A stretch of DNA of 64,000 nucleotides from Bog-159 sp035499555. GTDB lineage: Bacteria; Acidobacteriota; Terriglobia; Bryobacterales; Bryobacteraceae. Every line of letters starts with the position of its first letter. The first letter of the stretch is position 1. The DNA is taken from positions 195,590-259,589 of the forward strand of contig DATJYO010000036.1 of NCBI GenBank assembly GCA_035499555.1, in the 5' to 3' direction. Both the position numbers and the translations under genes were made by a program. Positions 54,499 through 62,785 of this stretch are shown piece after piece. Below the pieces are notes generated by a model. The model was not told the DNA's origin and searched no databases. It saw nothing but the letters and a program-made list of their open reading frames with translations.

Positions 54499-57400
54499 AT
54501 GACGGGCAAGCGGTTTTGGGTGGAGCCTTGGGCAAGAACGACACTCGCAATCATTTCGATCTGCTTCGGTGTGGATGGGCCGTGCGCCTGGGCGGCTGCG
54601 AATTCCGTGAACCGTTCCGCGGCGAAGCTCATGAGCGTGCCTTTGAGTTTCGAGCGCAACCAGGGGCAGGCAGGCGCCACGGTTCAGTTTGTGGCGCGCG
54701 GTTCCGGTTATGCGCTTTACTTCGGTTCGGGCAAGGTAGTGCTGAGCCTGCAGCGGCGGCAGGGAACCGCGGCGGTTGACACTGTGCGCATGGGCCTGAT
54801 CGGCGGAAACGCAAACGTGGAAGCTGTGGAACTCGACCGGCAGCCCGGCGTGGTGAGCTACTTCATCGGCAACGATCCGCGGAAGTGGCGCACCGGAATT
54901 CCAACCTATGGCAAGGTCGGCTACGTCCAGGTGTATCGCGGCATCGACCTGGTGTTCTACGGGAACCAGAGCCGGTTGGAATACGATTTTGTAGTGGCCG
55001 CGGGCGCCGACCCCGCCCCCATCGCCTGGCGCATTGAGGGCGCCCGCCCCGGCATCGACGGCAATGGCAACCTCACGTTGCACGCGGCCCATGGTCCCGT
55101 CACTTTCGAGAAGCCCATCGTTTACCAGATGGATGGCACCAGAAAGATCGCGGTGGAAGGGTCGTTCGTCCTTGCCAAGGACCTGGTCAGCTTTCGGATC
55201 GGCCGCTACGACCATGCGCGGGAATTGGTGATCGATCCCGTGCTCAGCTACGCCACCTATCTGGCGGGAACTGCCTTGGATACTATCGGGAATGGGCTGG
55301 GGCCGGGCGCCCACGACAATGTGTCGCAGGGTCTCGCCGTAGATAGCGCGGGCAGCATTTACGTGACGGGCTACACGAGTTCGCTGGACTTTCCGATTAC
55401 CAATGCTTTCGACAAGACGTATCCCAGCAGCAACACGAACAGTCCCAGTACGTTTGTCACCAAATTCAGCCCGGATGGCAGTTCGCTGGTTTATTCGACC
55501 TTTCTCGGCGGCAGCTCCGGCGACCAGGCGTACGGGATCGCGGTGGATTCCGCGGGCGAGGCCTACATCGCGGGTCTGGCCCGATCGCCCGATTTTCCCA
55601 TCACCAACGGAGCCTACCAGACGATCTGTTCCCCTATTCCGACGGATACGCCGAGCCTCCTCCAGCCAGGCTGCCCCGGCGGCGGCTCGAGCGCATTTGT
55701 GACCAAGCTGAATTCCACGGGAACCGGCCTGGTCTACTCGACATTCCTGGGCGGCTATGGGCCGGGATGGGCAACTGCGATTGCCGTGGATAGCGCGGGC
55801 CGCGCCTACATTGTGGGCGACGAGTCGGTAGCCTGCCAAAACCGATACGCCTTCCATAGCTGCTTTCCAACCACTGGCGGCGCGTTGATCGGCGGAAGCG
55901 AACCAAGCGCGGACGCGGCGCAGTTCGCCTTCGTCGCGGTGTTCGATCCGGCCGGCGCCAATCTGCTGTATTCCACGCTCTATGGCGACCTGAACGTGGC
56001 CTGCCCGGCCGGCTGCGGCCTCACCCAGGCCGGCGGCGTGGCGGTGGATTCGACCGGCGCCTTCTACGCGATCGGGTATACGAAGGCCGCCAGGCTGCCG
56101 ACTACCTCCGGGGTCATTCAGCCCACCGGCGCGCCACTGGATCCTACCGGCGTCTATGTGACTGCGTATCGCGGCTTCATTGCCAAGTTCAATCCCGTCA
56201 CTTCACCCAGTGGAGTATCGTTGGCGTATGGTACTTACCTGGGCGGGAAAACCGGGAATCTGAGCGACTATCTGAGCGGTATCGCCATCGACAGCTCGGA
56301 CAATATTTATGTCGCCGGCTTCACCAACTCCGGGGACTTTCCGGTGACGAGCGGCGCCTACCAGACCGCCTGCGGACAGAATGGAGCGTGCGGGGCGGAC
56401 CACATTACCAAGATCAATCCGACCGGCACCGCGATCCTGTGGTCTACCTACCTGGGAAACGCCCGGGCCGATGGCGGCGACAGTATGCAGTCCTGCGGGC
56501 CGGTCCAATTGGATGGAAAGGGCAACGTCTACCTCATAGGATCGGCCGCGGACGAGTTCCCGCAGATCAATCCCCTGGAATCGATGGCACACATCTCCAC
56601 GGGACTGGTGGTGGCCGAGTTGGATCCCAGCGGCTCGACGCTGCTCTTCTCGAGTCCAATCGGTTCCGGTGGACTCGATCCCGAATTCCCGGGCGGGTTG
56701 GCGGTCGATCCGGCCGGCAATATCTACCTCGCCGGTAATGACCTCGGCAACAACCTGATCACAACTGCCGGCGCATTCCAGACGGCCATACCCACCGATC
56801 ACTGCTGCTATCACGGTTTTGTGGCCAAGATCGCCGGCGGCCCCGCGGTCAAACTGGCCACGGCCGGACAGATCGAGCCCTTCGCCCCGGAAGCCATCGT
56901 GGCGGGGTACGGCGCGGGCCTGGCCAGCGTCACCGCCACGGCGACGACCACACCGCTGCCGACGTCGATCGAAGGAAACAGCGTGACGGTCACAGACTCA
57001 GCCGGCGCCGCGCGTCAAGCTCCGCTGTTCTATGTTTCGTCCGCGCAAGTCAACTTCGAGATACCGGCGGGCACGGCGTTGGGAGCGGCCACGGCGGCAT
57101 TCCAGAATCACGACGGAACGGTGCAGCCGGCCGCCATCCAGATCGGCAGCGTTTCGCCGGGAATCTTCGCGTTGGATACCGCCGGACTGGTGGCGGCCTG
57201 GGTCCTGCCGGTGGTTTCCAATGTACAGCAGCCATTGCAGCCGGTGTACCAGGTGACAGGCGGAGGCCTGGCTCCTTTGCCGATCGATGTGGCAGCGCCG
57301 AATTCGCAATTTTATCTGGAGATGTACGGTACGGGTCTAAGGAATGCCAAGAGCGTGACAGCGTCAGTGAACAACGCGAATGTGCCGGTGCTGTATTTCG

Positions 57401-57540
57401 GGCCCGCGCCGGGATGGGCGGGCGAGGACCAGGTGAACATCGGGCCGCTACCCCTGACGCTGGCGGGGCAAGGCAGCGTGAATATCGTTGTCACGGCGGA
57501 CGGGCATCCGGCGAATACTGTGACGGTGACTATTCAATGA
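54499..57540 (+). CDS. SBBP-repeat secreted protein with Solibacter-type C-terminal domain
   Basis: 1013 aa. The N-terminal leader TTLAIISICFGVDGPCAWAA is followed by a conserved domain at about residues 35-250 beginning FERNQGQAGATVQFVARGSG. Seven SBBP-like repeats follow (patterns such as AVDSAGSIYVTGYTSSLDFP and AIDSSDNIYVAGFTNSGDFP), probably a seven-bladed propeller. The last ~210 residues match the Solibacter-type C-terminal domain: APEAIVAGYGAGL, FYVSSAQVNFEIPAG, LEMYGTGLRN and GEDQVNIGPLPLTLAGQG. Proteins of this kind are probably surface-exposed; function unknown. The ATG at 54499 has RBS AGGGAGGA; a GTG 6 bp upstream is also in frame. Confidence 0.9.
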   Translation: MTGKRFWVEPWARTTLAIISICFGVDGPCAWAAANSVNRSAAKLMSVPLSFERNQGQAGATVQFVARGSGYALYFGSGKVVLSLQRRQGTAAVDTVRMGLIGGNANVEAVELDRQPGVVSYFIGNDPRKWRTGIPTYGKVGYVQVYRGIDLVFYGNQSRLEYDFVVAAGADPAPIAWRIEGARPGIDGNGNLTLHAAHGPVTFEKPIVYQMDGTRKIAVEGSFVLAKDLVSFRIGRYDHARELVIDPVLSYATYLAGTALDTIGNGLGPGAHDNVSQGLAVDSAGSIYVTGYTSSLDFPITNAFDKTYPSSNTNSPSTFVTKFSPDGSSLVYSTFLGGSSGDQAYGIAVDSAGEAYIAGLARSPDFPITNGAYQTICSPIPTDTPSLLQPGCPGGGSSAFVTKLNSTGTGLVYSTFLGGYGPGWATAIAVDSAGRAYIVGDESVACQNRYAFHSCFPTTGGALIGGSEPSADAAQFAFVAVFDPAGANLLYSTLYGDLNVACPAGCGLTQAGGVAVDSTGAFYAIGYTKAARLPTTSGVIQPTGAPLDPTGVYVTAYRGFIAKFNPVTSPSGVSLAYGTYLGGKTGNLSDYLSGIAIDSSDNIYVAGFTNSGDFPVTSGAYQTACGQNGACGADHITKINPTGTAILWSTYLGNARADGGDSMQSCGPVQLDGKGNVYLIGSAADEFPQINPLESMAHISTGLVVAELDPSGSTLLFSSPIGSGGLDPEFPGGLAVDPAGNIYLAGNDLGNNLITTAGAFQTAIPTDHCCYHGFVAKIAGGPAVKLATAGQIEPFAPEAIVAGYGAGLASVTATATTTPLPTSIEGNSVTVTDSAGAARQAPLFYVSSAQVNFEIPAGTALGAATAAFQNHDGTVQPAAIQIGSVSPGIFALDTAGLVAAWVLPVVSNVQQPLQPVYQVTGGGLAPLPIDVAAPNSQFYLEMYGTGLRNAKSVTASVNNANVPVLYFGPAPGWAGEDQVNIGPLPLTLAGQGSVNIVVTADGHPANTVTVTIQ

Positions 57541-57574
57541 GCTAAGCGAAGGCTGGGGAGGCTGGCCGCACGCA

Positions 57575-57730
57575 TCAGTTACCCCAAGCCGTCGTGCACG
57601 AAACAAAGTAATCCGTCTCCGCCTGCCAGCCGGCGTGGGTGAACCGTAACTGCGTGGCGGCGCCCGTCGGCGTCATGCGGATTTTCTCATCGCCGGAACG
57701 CAGGCGCACGACGAGCGCAAGCGATATCAT
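57575..57730 (-). pseudogene. Relic fragment of an SRPBCC (AHSA1-type) protein
   Basis: A 51-codon minus-strand frame ends in ...EKIRMTPTGAATQLRFTHAGW followed by QAETDYFVSCTTAWGN. This is the terminal beta-strand/helix part of SRPBCC/AHSA1-like proteins, where intact homologues continue for another helix after 'TAWG'. The N-terminal ~100 residues and the natural C-terminus are missing. It lies in the gap between the SBBP gene and the isochorismatase-like gene, and is interpreted as a decayed remnant. Confidence 0.55.
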
Positions 57731-57736
57731 GGGCGA

Positions 57737-58549
57737 ATGCATGGCTTACCGCGGTTGCTGATGCTGGCCCCCATCGTCATGGGAGCGCTCGCGGCGGGCG
57801 GCCTGGACTTGCCGCTGCGGTCCCGCGTGGAGGCGTTCAAGGGCAGCGGGCAATGGCAGGAGGTGCGGTTTGTCGCACCGCTGCCGCCGGGCCAGACCGC
57901 GATCGTGATTTGCGATATGTGGGACAAGCACTGGTGCGCGGGCGCGACGAGGCGGGTGGCGGCACTGGCGGAACGTATGGCGCCGGTGATCGCCGCGGCG
58001 CGCGCTCACGGCATCCAGATCATACACGCGCCGTCGGAGACCATGGGCTTCTACCGGGACTGGCCGCAGCGCCAGCGCATGCTGCATATCGCCAGGGTGG
58101 AACCGCCGGCGCCGCTCGGAATCACCGATCCGCCGCTGCCCATTGACGACAGCGGCGGCGGTTGCGATACGGGGGACGCGCAGTACAAGGCCTGGTCCCG
58201 GGAGATCGCGACACTTTCGGTGGGCGATGGGGACGTGATCTCGGACGATGGCGCGGAGATCTACAGCTTCCTGCGGCAGCACGGCATACAGAACGTGTTG
58301 ATCATGGGCGTGCACGTCAACATGTGCGTCCTGAACCGCTCGTTTGCGATCAAGCAGATGACCAACTGGGGGATCCGCTGCGTCCTGGTGCGGGACCTGA
58401 CGGACAGCATGTACGATCCCAAGGACCGGCCTTACGTGAGCCACGACCGCGGCACGGAACTGGTGATCGAACACATCGAAAAATACTGGTGCCCGTCGGC
58501 CACCAGCGCGGACCTGATGAAGGCGCTCCACCGCCGCGGCACGCGCTGA
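57737..58549 (+). CDS. Exported isochorismatase-fold hydrolase
   Basis: 270 aa. A probable signal peptide (MHGLPRLLMLAPIVMGALAA) precedes an isochorismatase-like alpha/beta domain. The catalytic Asp is D60 in AIVICDMWDKHW and the nucleophile is C197 in MGVHVNMCVLNRS. The usual catalytic Lys (KPxxSAF segment) is not visible; the equivalent stretch reads DVISDDGAEIYSF. Activity may therefore differ from nicotinamidase or isochorismatase. Export is unusual for this fold. It ends at a perfect palindrome shared with the convergent YVTN gene. Confidence 0.82.
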   Translation: MHGLPRLLMLAPIVMGALAAGGLDLPLRSRVEAFKGSGQWQEVRFVAPLPPGQTAIVICDMWDKHWCAGATRRVAALAERMAPVIAAARAHGIQIIHAPSETMGFYRDWPQRQRMLHIARVEPPAPLGITDPPLPIDDSGGGCDTGDAQYKAWSREIATLSVGDGDVISDDGAEIYSFLRQHGIQNVLIMGVHVNMCVLNRSFAIKQMTNWGIRCVLVRDLTDSMYDPKDRPYVSHDRGTELVIEHIEKYWCPSATSADLMKALHRRGTR

Positions 58550-58550
58550 G

Positions 58551-58568
58551 ACCGCGGCCGGCCGCGGT
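58551..58568. terminator. 18-bp perfect palindrome between convergent genes
   Basis: ACCGCGGCCGGCCGCGGT fills the gap between the stop of the isochorismatase-like gene and the stop of the YVTN gene. It can form a GC-rich hairpin in either transcript, so it may act as a bidirectional terminator although no U-tract follows. Confidence 0.5.
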
Positions 58569-59665
58569 TAGCGGAACACGCCGGTGTGGCCCAGGGAGTA
58601 GCGTCCCGGCTGGGGGTAGACGCAGAGCCCGTGGGGCCCTTTACCCACGCGGATGCGCGCCAGCAGATGGCCGTCGGCGGTATCGATGGCGTAGACTTCG
58701 CGGCTGTAACGGCCCGACAGCCAAAGCACCTTGCCATCCGCGGAGACCCCGCCCATGTCCGGCGTGCCGTGCGGGATCTCCCACCGGCGTACGACTTTGC
58801 GGGTGGCGAAGTCGATGATCGAGATGCTGCCTTCCTCGCGGTTGGAGACGTACAGCACCTTGGAATCGCGGCTGGCGTAGAGCCCGTGCGCGCCCTTGCC
58901 GGTGGGGAGGAATCCGAGTATTTTCAGATGCTCGCCATCGACCAGGTGTACGCCGTTGGCCTGCATGTCGGCCACGTAGAAGACCTGGCCATCGGGCGAG
59001 AGCTTCACGTCCTGAGGCATGCCGCGGCCGGGCAGGTCGAGGGTTCCCACCACGCTCTGGGAGGCGACATCGACCTTCACCACCTGGCCGGCGAATTCGC
59101 AACTGGCGATCAGGTAGCGCCCGTTGGCCGAGAAATCCATGTGATCGACGCCGCGGCAGGGCACCGGTAGAGATTTCACCAGCCGCATGGTGGCGGCATC
59201 GCGGAAGTCGAGCTGGTGGATGCGCTCGGCCACCACGATGGCGAATTTACCGTCGGGCGTGTAGTACATGTTGTAGGGATCCTTGACACGCAGGGTCGGT
59301 CCTTTGCGGCCGGTGGCGGGATCGATCCTGGTGATACTGTCTCCCAGATCGCAAAGCACCCACAAAGACTTCAGGTCCCAGGAAGGAGTTACATGCTGCG
59401 GCTGGCGTCCGACGCGAAAATGACGGATGATACGGTAAGTCTTCGGGTCAATCACATCGACGCTGTTACTGCTGCTATTAGGCACATAGACCAGAGAAGG
59501 GAACCGGCGCACCACCGGACTCAGTTCGCCGGCGGCATCGGCGGAGTAGATGTCCCGCGGATTCAGCACCGGCGGCATGCCGGGAAGCGGATCGGCGGAT
59601 GGATCGGCGGCGGACGACACGAGCAGCGATCCGAAGGTACAACAGATCAGGATGAAAGTTCGCAT
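58568..59665 (-). CDS. Exported YVTN/YncE-like beta-propeller protein
   Basis: 365 aa with a signal peptide (RTFILICCTFGSLLVSSAA). Repeated propeller strands follow: LVYVPNSSSNSVDVID, LKSLWVLCDLGDSITRID, GQVFYVADMQANGVHLVD, SKVLYVSNREEGSISIID and GKVLWLSGRYSREVYAID. About seven blades fit the length. Such proteins bind ligands or act as scaffolds, and no enzyme residues are evident. It starts 12 bp after the stop of the hemY gene on the same strand, so the two may be co-transcribed. Confidence 0.88.
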   Translation of the reverse strand: MRTFILICCTFGSLLVSSAADPSADPLPGMPPVLNPRDIYSADAAGELSPVVRRFPSLVYVPNSSSNSVDVIDPKTYRIIRHFRVGRQPQHVTPSWDLKSLWVLCDLGDSITRIDPATGRKGPTLRVKDPYNMYYTPDGKFAIVVAERIHQLDFRDAATMRLVKSLPVPCRGVDHMDFSANGRYLIASCEFAGQVVKVDVASQSVVGTLDLPGRGMPQDVKLSPDGQVFYVADMQANGVHLVDGEHLKILGFLPTGKGAHGLYASRDSKVLYVSNREEGSISIIDFATRKVVRRWEIPHGTPDMGGVSADGKVLWLSGRYSREVYAIDTADGHLLARIRVGKGPHGLCVYPQPGRYSLGHTGVFR

Positions 59666-59677
59666 TGGAGAGTTGAC

Positions 59678-61063
59678 TTAGACGGGACACGAGACCTTGG
59701 CGATGGACGCGGCGGCGGACTTACCCATGCGGATGCAATCGGGGATGCCGATGCCGGTGTAGGCGTTGCCGGCGAGCTGCAGTCCCGGAATCGCGGCGGC
59801 GCGGGATTCGATCTCCGCCCACCGTTGCGGATGGCCGACGGTGTACTGGGCCATGGAGCGGGGCCAGCGGAAGATTCGGCAGAAAGACGGCGGCGCATGA
59901 AATCCGACTATGTCATGCAACTCGGCGACCACGGCGGCCGTGATGGCATCGTCGGTTTCCGAGAGTACGCCGCCATCGTCCATGCCGCCCAGGAAACAGC
60001 GCAGTAGAGTGGTGCCGGGCGGCACACGATGGGAGAACTTGGTGCCGACCCAGGTGCAGGCCACCAGGCGGCGGCGTTCACATTTGGGAACCAGGAAACC
60101 GAAGCCCTGGAGCGGCTGGGGAAACGCGCTATCCGGGAACCCCAAGGCCACCGTCATCGAGGAGCTGTAAGGCACGGCGGCCAGCAGGTCGGCCAGACGC
60201 GCATCGAGGCCGCGCAACAACAGGGCCGCATTGTGCGCTTCGCACGCCAGCACGAGCTGCGTGGTTTCGAGCGAGCCGTTTTCCAGGCGGATGCGGAAGC
60301 CGCCGCCGGTACGCTCCACGGCCAGGGCGCGCTCGCGCAGCACGTGCGTGTGACTTTCGATGCGGGCGCTCAGGGCGGTGACCAGGTCCGCCAGACCGTT
60401 CTTCAGGGTGCGAAACAGGGGAAGTTTGCGGGCTTCGGACTTATTGGCGCGCAGCTCCGCAAGCACGCCCTTCGTCAGGCTGCCGTACTTCGCCTCCAAT
60501 TCGACGAAGCGCGGCAGCACGCTGGTAATGCTGAGGGCGCTGGGGCTGCCGCCATAGATGCCGGAAAGCAGCGGCTCGGCCAGGTAGTCGACGGCTTCGG
60601 CGCCGTAATGGGCGGTGACGAAGTCGGCCACGGACTGGTCCTCAGGGCGGCGGCCGGGCGGATGGAAGAGCTCCATGCCCATGCGGACTTTGGTCGGCCA
60701 GCCGAGGAGCCGGGTAGTGAGGAGCGGCATCAGCTTGGTGGGCACCATGAGCTGCAAGCCGTCGGGCAGGGGCACCAGCCGGCCGCGGCGCCAGACATAA
60801 GTGACGCGCAGGTGGTCGTTGGAACCGATGACCTCGCCGGCCATGCCGAGCTCGCGGATCAGCTCCATGGCGGCGGGCTTGATGGAGATAAAGCTATCGG
60901 GTCCGCCCTCGATGACGCATCCGCCGGCCTGCGCGGTTTGAATCACGCCGCCGAGGCGCGGGCGGGCTTCGATGAGGGTGGAGGGAATGCCGGCTTTGGC
61001 GAGGTAGTAAGCGGTGGAAAGGCCGGAGATGCCCCCTCCGACGATGGCGACAGACGCATCCAT
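59678..61063 (-). CDS. hemY: Protoporphyrinogen oxidase (HemY-type)
   Basis: 461 aa flavoprotein. The FAD-binding N-terminus is AIVGGGISGLSTAYYLAKAG, followed by GGVIQTAQAGGCVIEGGPDS, typical of the PPO/MAO superfamily. The C-terminal FAD contact is LAGNAYTGIGIPDCIRMGK. Oxygen-dependent PPO converts protoporphyrinogen IX to protoporphyrin IX in heme synthesis, peripherally at the membrane. Length and motifs match HemY rather than HemG or HemJ. No other heme gene is in the window. The YVTN gene follows after 12 bp. Confidence 0.9.
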   Translation of the reverse strand: MDASVAIVGGGISGLSTAYYLAKAGIPSTLIEARPRLGGVIQTAQAGGCVIEGGPDSFISIKPAAMELIRELGMAGEVIGSNDHLRVTYVWRRGRLVPLPDGLQLMVPTKLMPLLTTRLLGWPTKVRMGMELFHPPGRRPEDQSVADFVTAHYGAEAVDYLAEPLLSGIYGGSPSALSITSVLPRFVELEAKYGSLTKGVLAELRANKSEARKLPLFRTLKNGLADLVTALSARIESHTHVLRERALAVERTGGGFRIRLENGSLETTQLVLACEAHNAALLLRGLDARLADLLAAVPYSSSMTVALGFPDSAFPQPLQGFGFLVPKCERRRLVACTWVGTKFSHRVPPGTTLLRCFLGGMDDGGVLSETDDAITAAVVAELHDIVGFHAPPSFCRIFRWPRSMAQYTVGHPQRWAEIESRAAAIPGLQLAGNAYTGIGIPDCIRMGKSAAASIAKVSCPV

Positions 61064-61168
61064 GAAATCTGATTATCGCAACTCGGACGGCGGACGCGGG
61101 GCTGCGGCAGATGTTGGCTGGCGCAATCGGGCGGCGGACCGCAGGGCCGGCGGGCGCGCGGATGCCTG

Positions 61169-62542
61169 TCAATAGAGGCTCGGACGCGCGCCTCCCCCGA
61201 GCAGCGATGTATTCAGCGCGCCGGTGGTATGGTTGCCTTCGTGGCCGCCGAAAGAAAACAACAGATAGGCCTGGGGGAATCCGCCCGCGCGCAGCGTCAG
61301 TCCCACGCTATAGCTGTGCAGCAAATGGGTGAAGTCGAGATCGCTATGCTGCAGCGCCACCTTACCTTCGTCCACCATGACGGTGAAACCGACCGGGCCG
61401 TAAATCGAGTGTTCAAAACTGGCCCGCACGAGTAAGCTGTTTGGCGCGCGAAAACGGTAATCCTGGTAGCTGGGCAGCGTGGGATTGCCGTTGATATCCG
61501 AACCGCCCAGAGTCGGCTGGAAGTAAAACGGCACGAAGTGGCCGGCCGCGGTGAAAGACTCGTTTAACAGAAAGCGTAAGCCAAAACTGCCTTCCAGGTT
61601 CCGGCTCACCGTGGGGCAGGGGTGCTTCTTGGATGTGGACGAAACGGAGCAGTCATCCGGTCCGTTAACGTCGCTCGGTACCAGCGACCTCGTCTGCCGG
61701 TGGATCGGAAACTGGTGCGACAGATCGGTGGTGAAGCGCTGGAACGAGTACGTGGAGTCGCTGGCCACGTATTCCTGAAACACGACGGAGTAGTTCAGCC
61801 GGACAAAGCCGCCGGCGAATTGCGGGCGGATACGCAGGCCCTCCCCGAACTGCGCAAATCCAGGCTGGCTCAGCAAGCCCGGCGCGGCCGTTGGCGTATA
61901 AAGCTGCTGGACAGACGGGAGCGTTCCCCCCGGTCCGGGACGAATACTGACAAAGCGCCCGTTAACCTCGCCGAACAGCGAAGCGTTCAGGCGGCTGCCG
62001 AGGGGCAGGACCCCGTTGAAACCGGCGATGCTCTCGCGCATTCCGAAATACGAGCGTCCGGCCTCGCTGGCGCCGGGTCCCAGGCCGAAGAATTCGAGAG
62101 CGTTGAGCGAAATGCTCTGGGCCAAGACATGGAACACGGGATGTTCGCCCTGCATTATGTTGACTGTGCCCGCGCCAGGCGCGGCCTTGAGGGGACGGTG
62201 GTGGTCCAGAATGGCCGTCATGTAGGCGCCCGCCCGCCAGGATGCGTTGGTCGATGCGACCGCGTCCACATCCCAACTCAGCCTCCAGTCCCGGTTGGGT
62301 GTGTAATGCGCCACGAATGCCATTCCCAGCCCGATGCCGTTTTGGGGGGCGATACTTCCCGCTGCGATATGCAGAGGATGATCCGTGAACAAGGTGTAGG
62401 CGCAGCTTCCCAGCGATTTGAAGCTGGTGCAGTCCTTGGCCAGCGCCTCCCTTTCCTGCCGGGCCTCCGCGCCCAGCTCGGTCTCCTGAGCGTAAGTCCC
62501 CGCGGCGGCCGCCAGACATACGAAGATCGCGAAACTCCGCAT
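61169..62542 (-). CDS. Outer-membrane beta-barrel protein, unknown family
   Basis: 457 aa with a signal peptide (MRSFAIFVCLAAAAGTYAQ). The mature part alternates short amphipathic strands (GLGMAFVAHYTPNRDWRLSWDV, FVRLNYSVVFQEYVASDS, GFTVMVDEGKVALQHSDLDF), suggesting a barrel of the BamA/TamA or surface-antigen kind. A Cys pair (CTSFKSLGSC) is near the start. The ATG lies 2 bp after the stop of the 79-aa gene, and the phosphoesterase is upstream of that, so the three form a tight operon. Function unknown. Confidence 0.72.
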   Translation of the reverse strand: MRSFAIFVCLAAAAGTYAQETELGAEARQEREALAKDCTSFKSLGSCAYTLFTDHPLHIAAGSIAPQNGIGLGMAFVAHYTPNRDWRLSWDVDAVASTNASWRAGAYMTAILDHHRPLKAAPGAGTVNIMQGEHPVFHVLAQSISLNALEFFGLGPGASEAGRSYFGMRESIAGFNGVLPLGSRLNASLFGEVNGRFVSIRPGPGGTLPSVQQLYTPTAAPGLLSQPGFAQFGEGLRIRPQFAGGFVRLNYSVVFQEYVASDSTYSFQRFTTDLSHQFPIHRQTRSLVPSDVNGPDDCSVSSTSKKHPCPTVSRNLEGSFGLRFLLNESFTAAGHFVPFYFQPTLGGSDINGNPTLPSYQDYRFRAPNSLLVRASFEHSIYGPVGFTVMVDEGKVALQHSDLDFTHLLHSYSVGLTLRAGGFPQAYLLFSFGGHEGNHTTGALNTSLLGGGARPSLY

Positions 62543-62544
62543 GT

Positions 62545-62784
62545 CTAGTCCTTGGCCCTGGCGTGCAGCTTTTGGGTGACACGCCTGATGTAATCGGCGG
62601 CTTGGCCCTCGGTGGCGAGCCGGGCGATGTCGATGCCGGTCTGCTCCGCCAGCGGCAATTTTTCCTCCACGTGCCGGAAATGCTTGACCTGGGTTTGCAG
62701 CAAAACGTTCTTCGTCAGCGGCCGGTTCGGATCGAAGGAACTGCGCCGCGTTTTGGGTACGCGTACCACGAGCTGCTCTGCCAT
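62545..62784 (-). CDS. 79-aa conserved-looking basic protein between phosphoesterase and barrel genes
   Basis: 79 aa, no signal peptide, basic (MAEQLVVRVPKTRRSSFDPN...), with a helical C-terminal half (GIDIARLATEGQAADYIRRV). RBS AAGGAG lies just before the ATG at 62784. The ATG is 1 bp from the phosphoesterase stop, and its own stop is 2 bp before the barrel gene, so it is translationally coupled on both sides. No family was recognised. It may be a small partner or chaperone of the neighbours (inference only). Confidence 0.7.
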   Translation of the reverse strand: MAEQLVVRVPKTRRSSFDPNRPLTKNVLLQTQVKHFRHVEEKLPLAEQTGIDIARLATEGQAADYIRRVTQKLHARAKD

Positions 62785-62785
62785 G

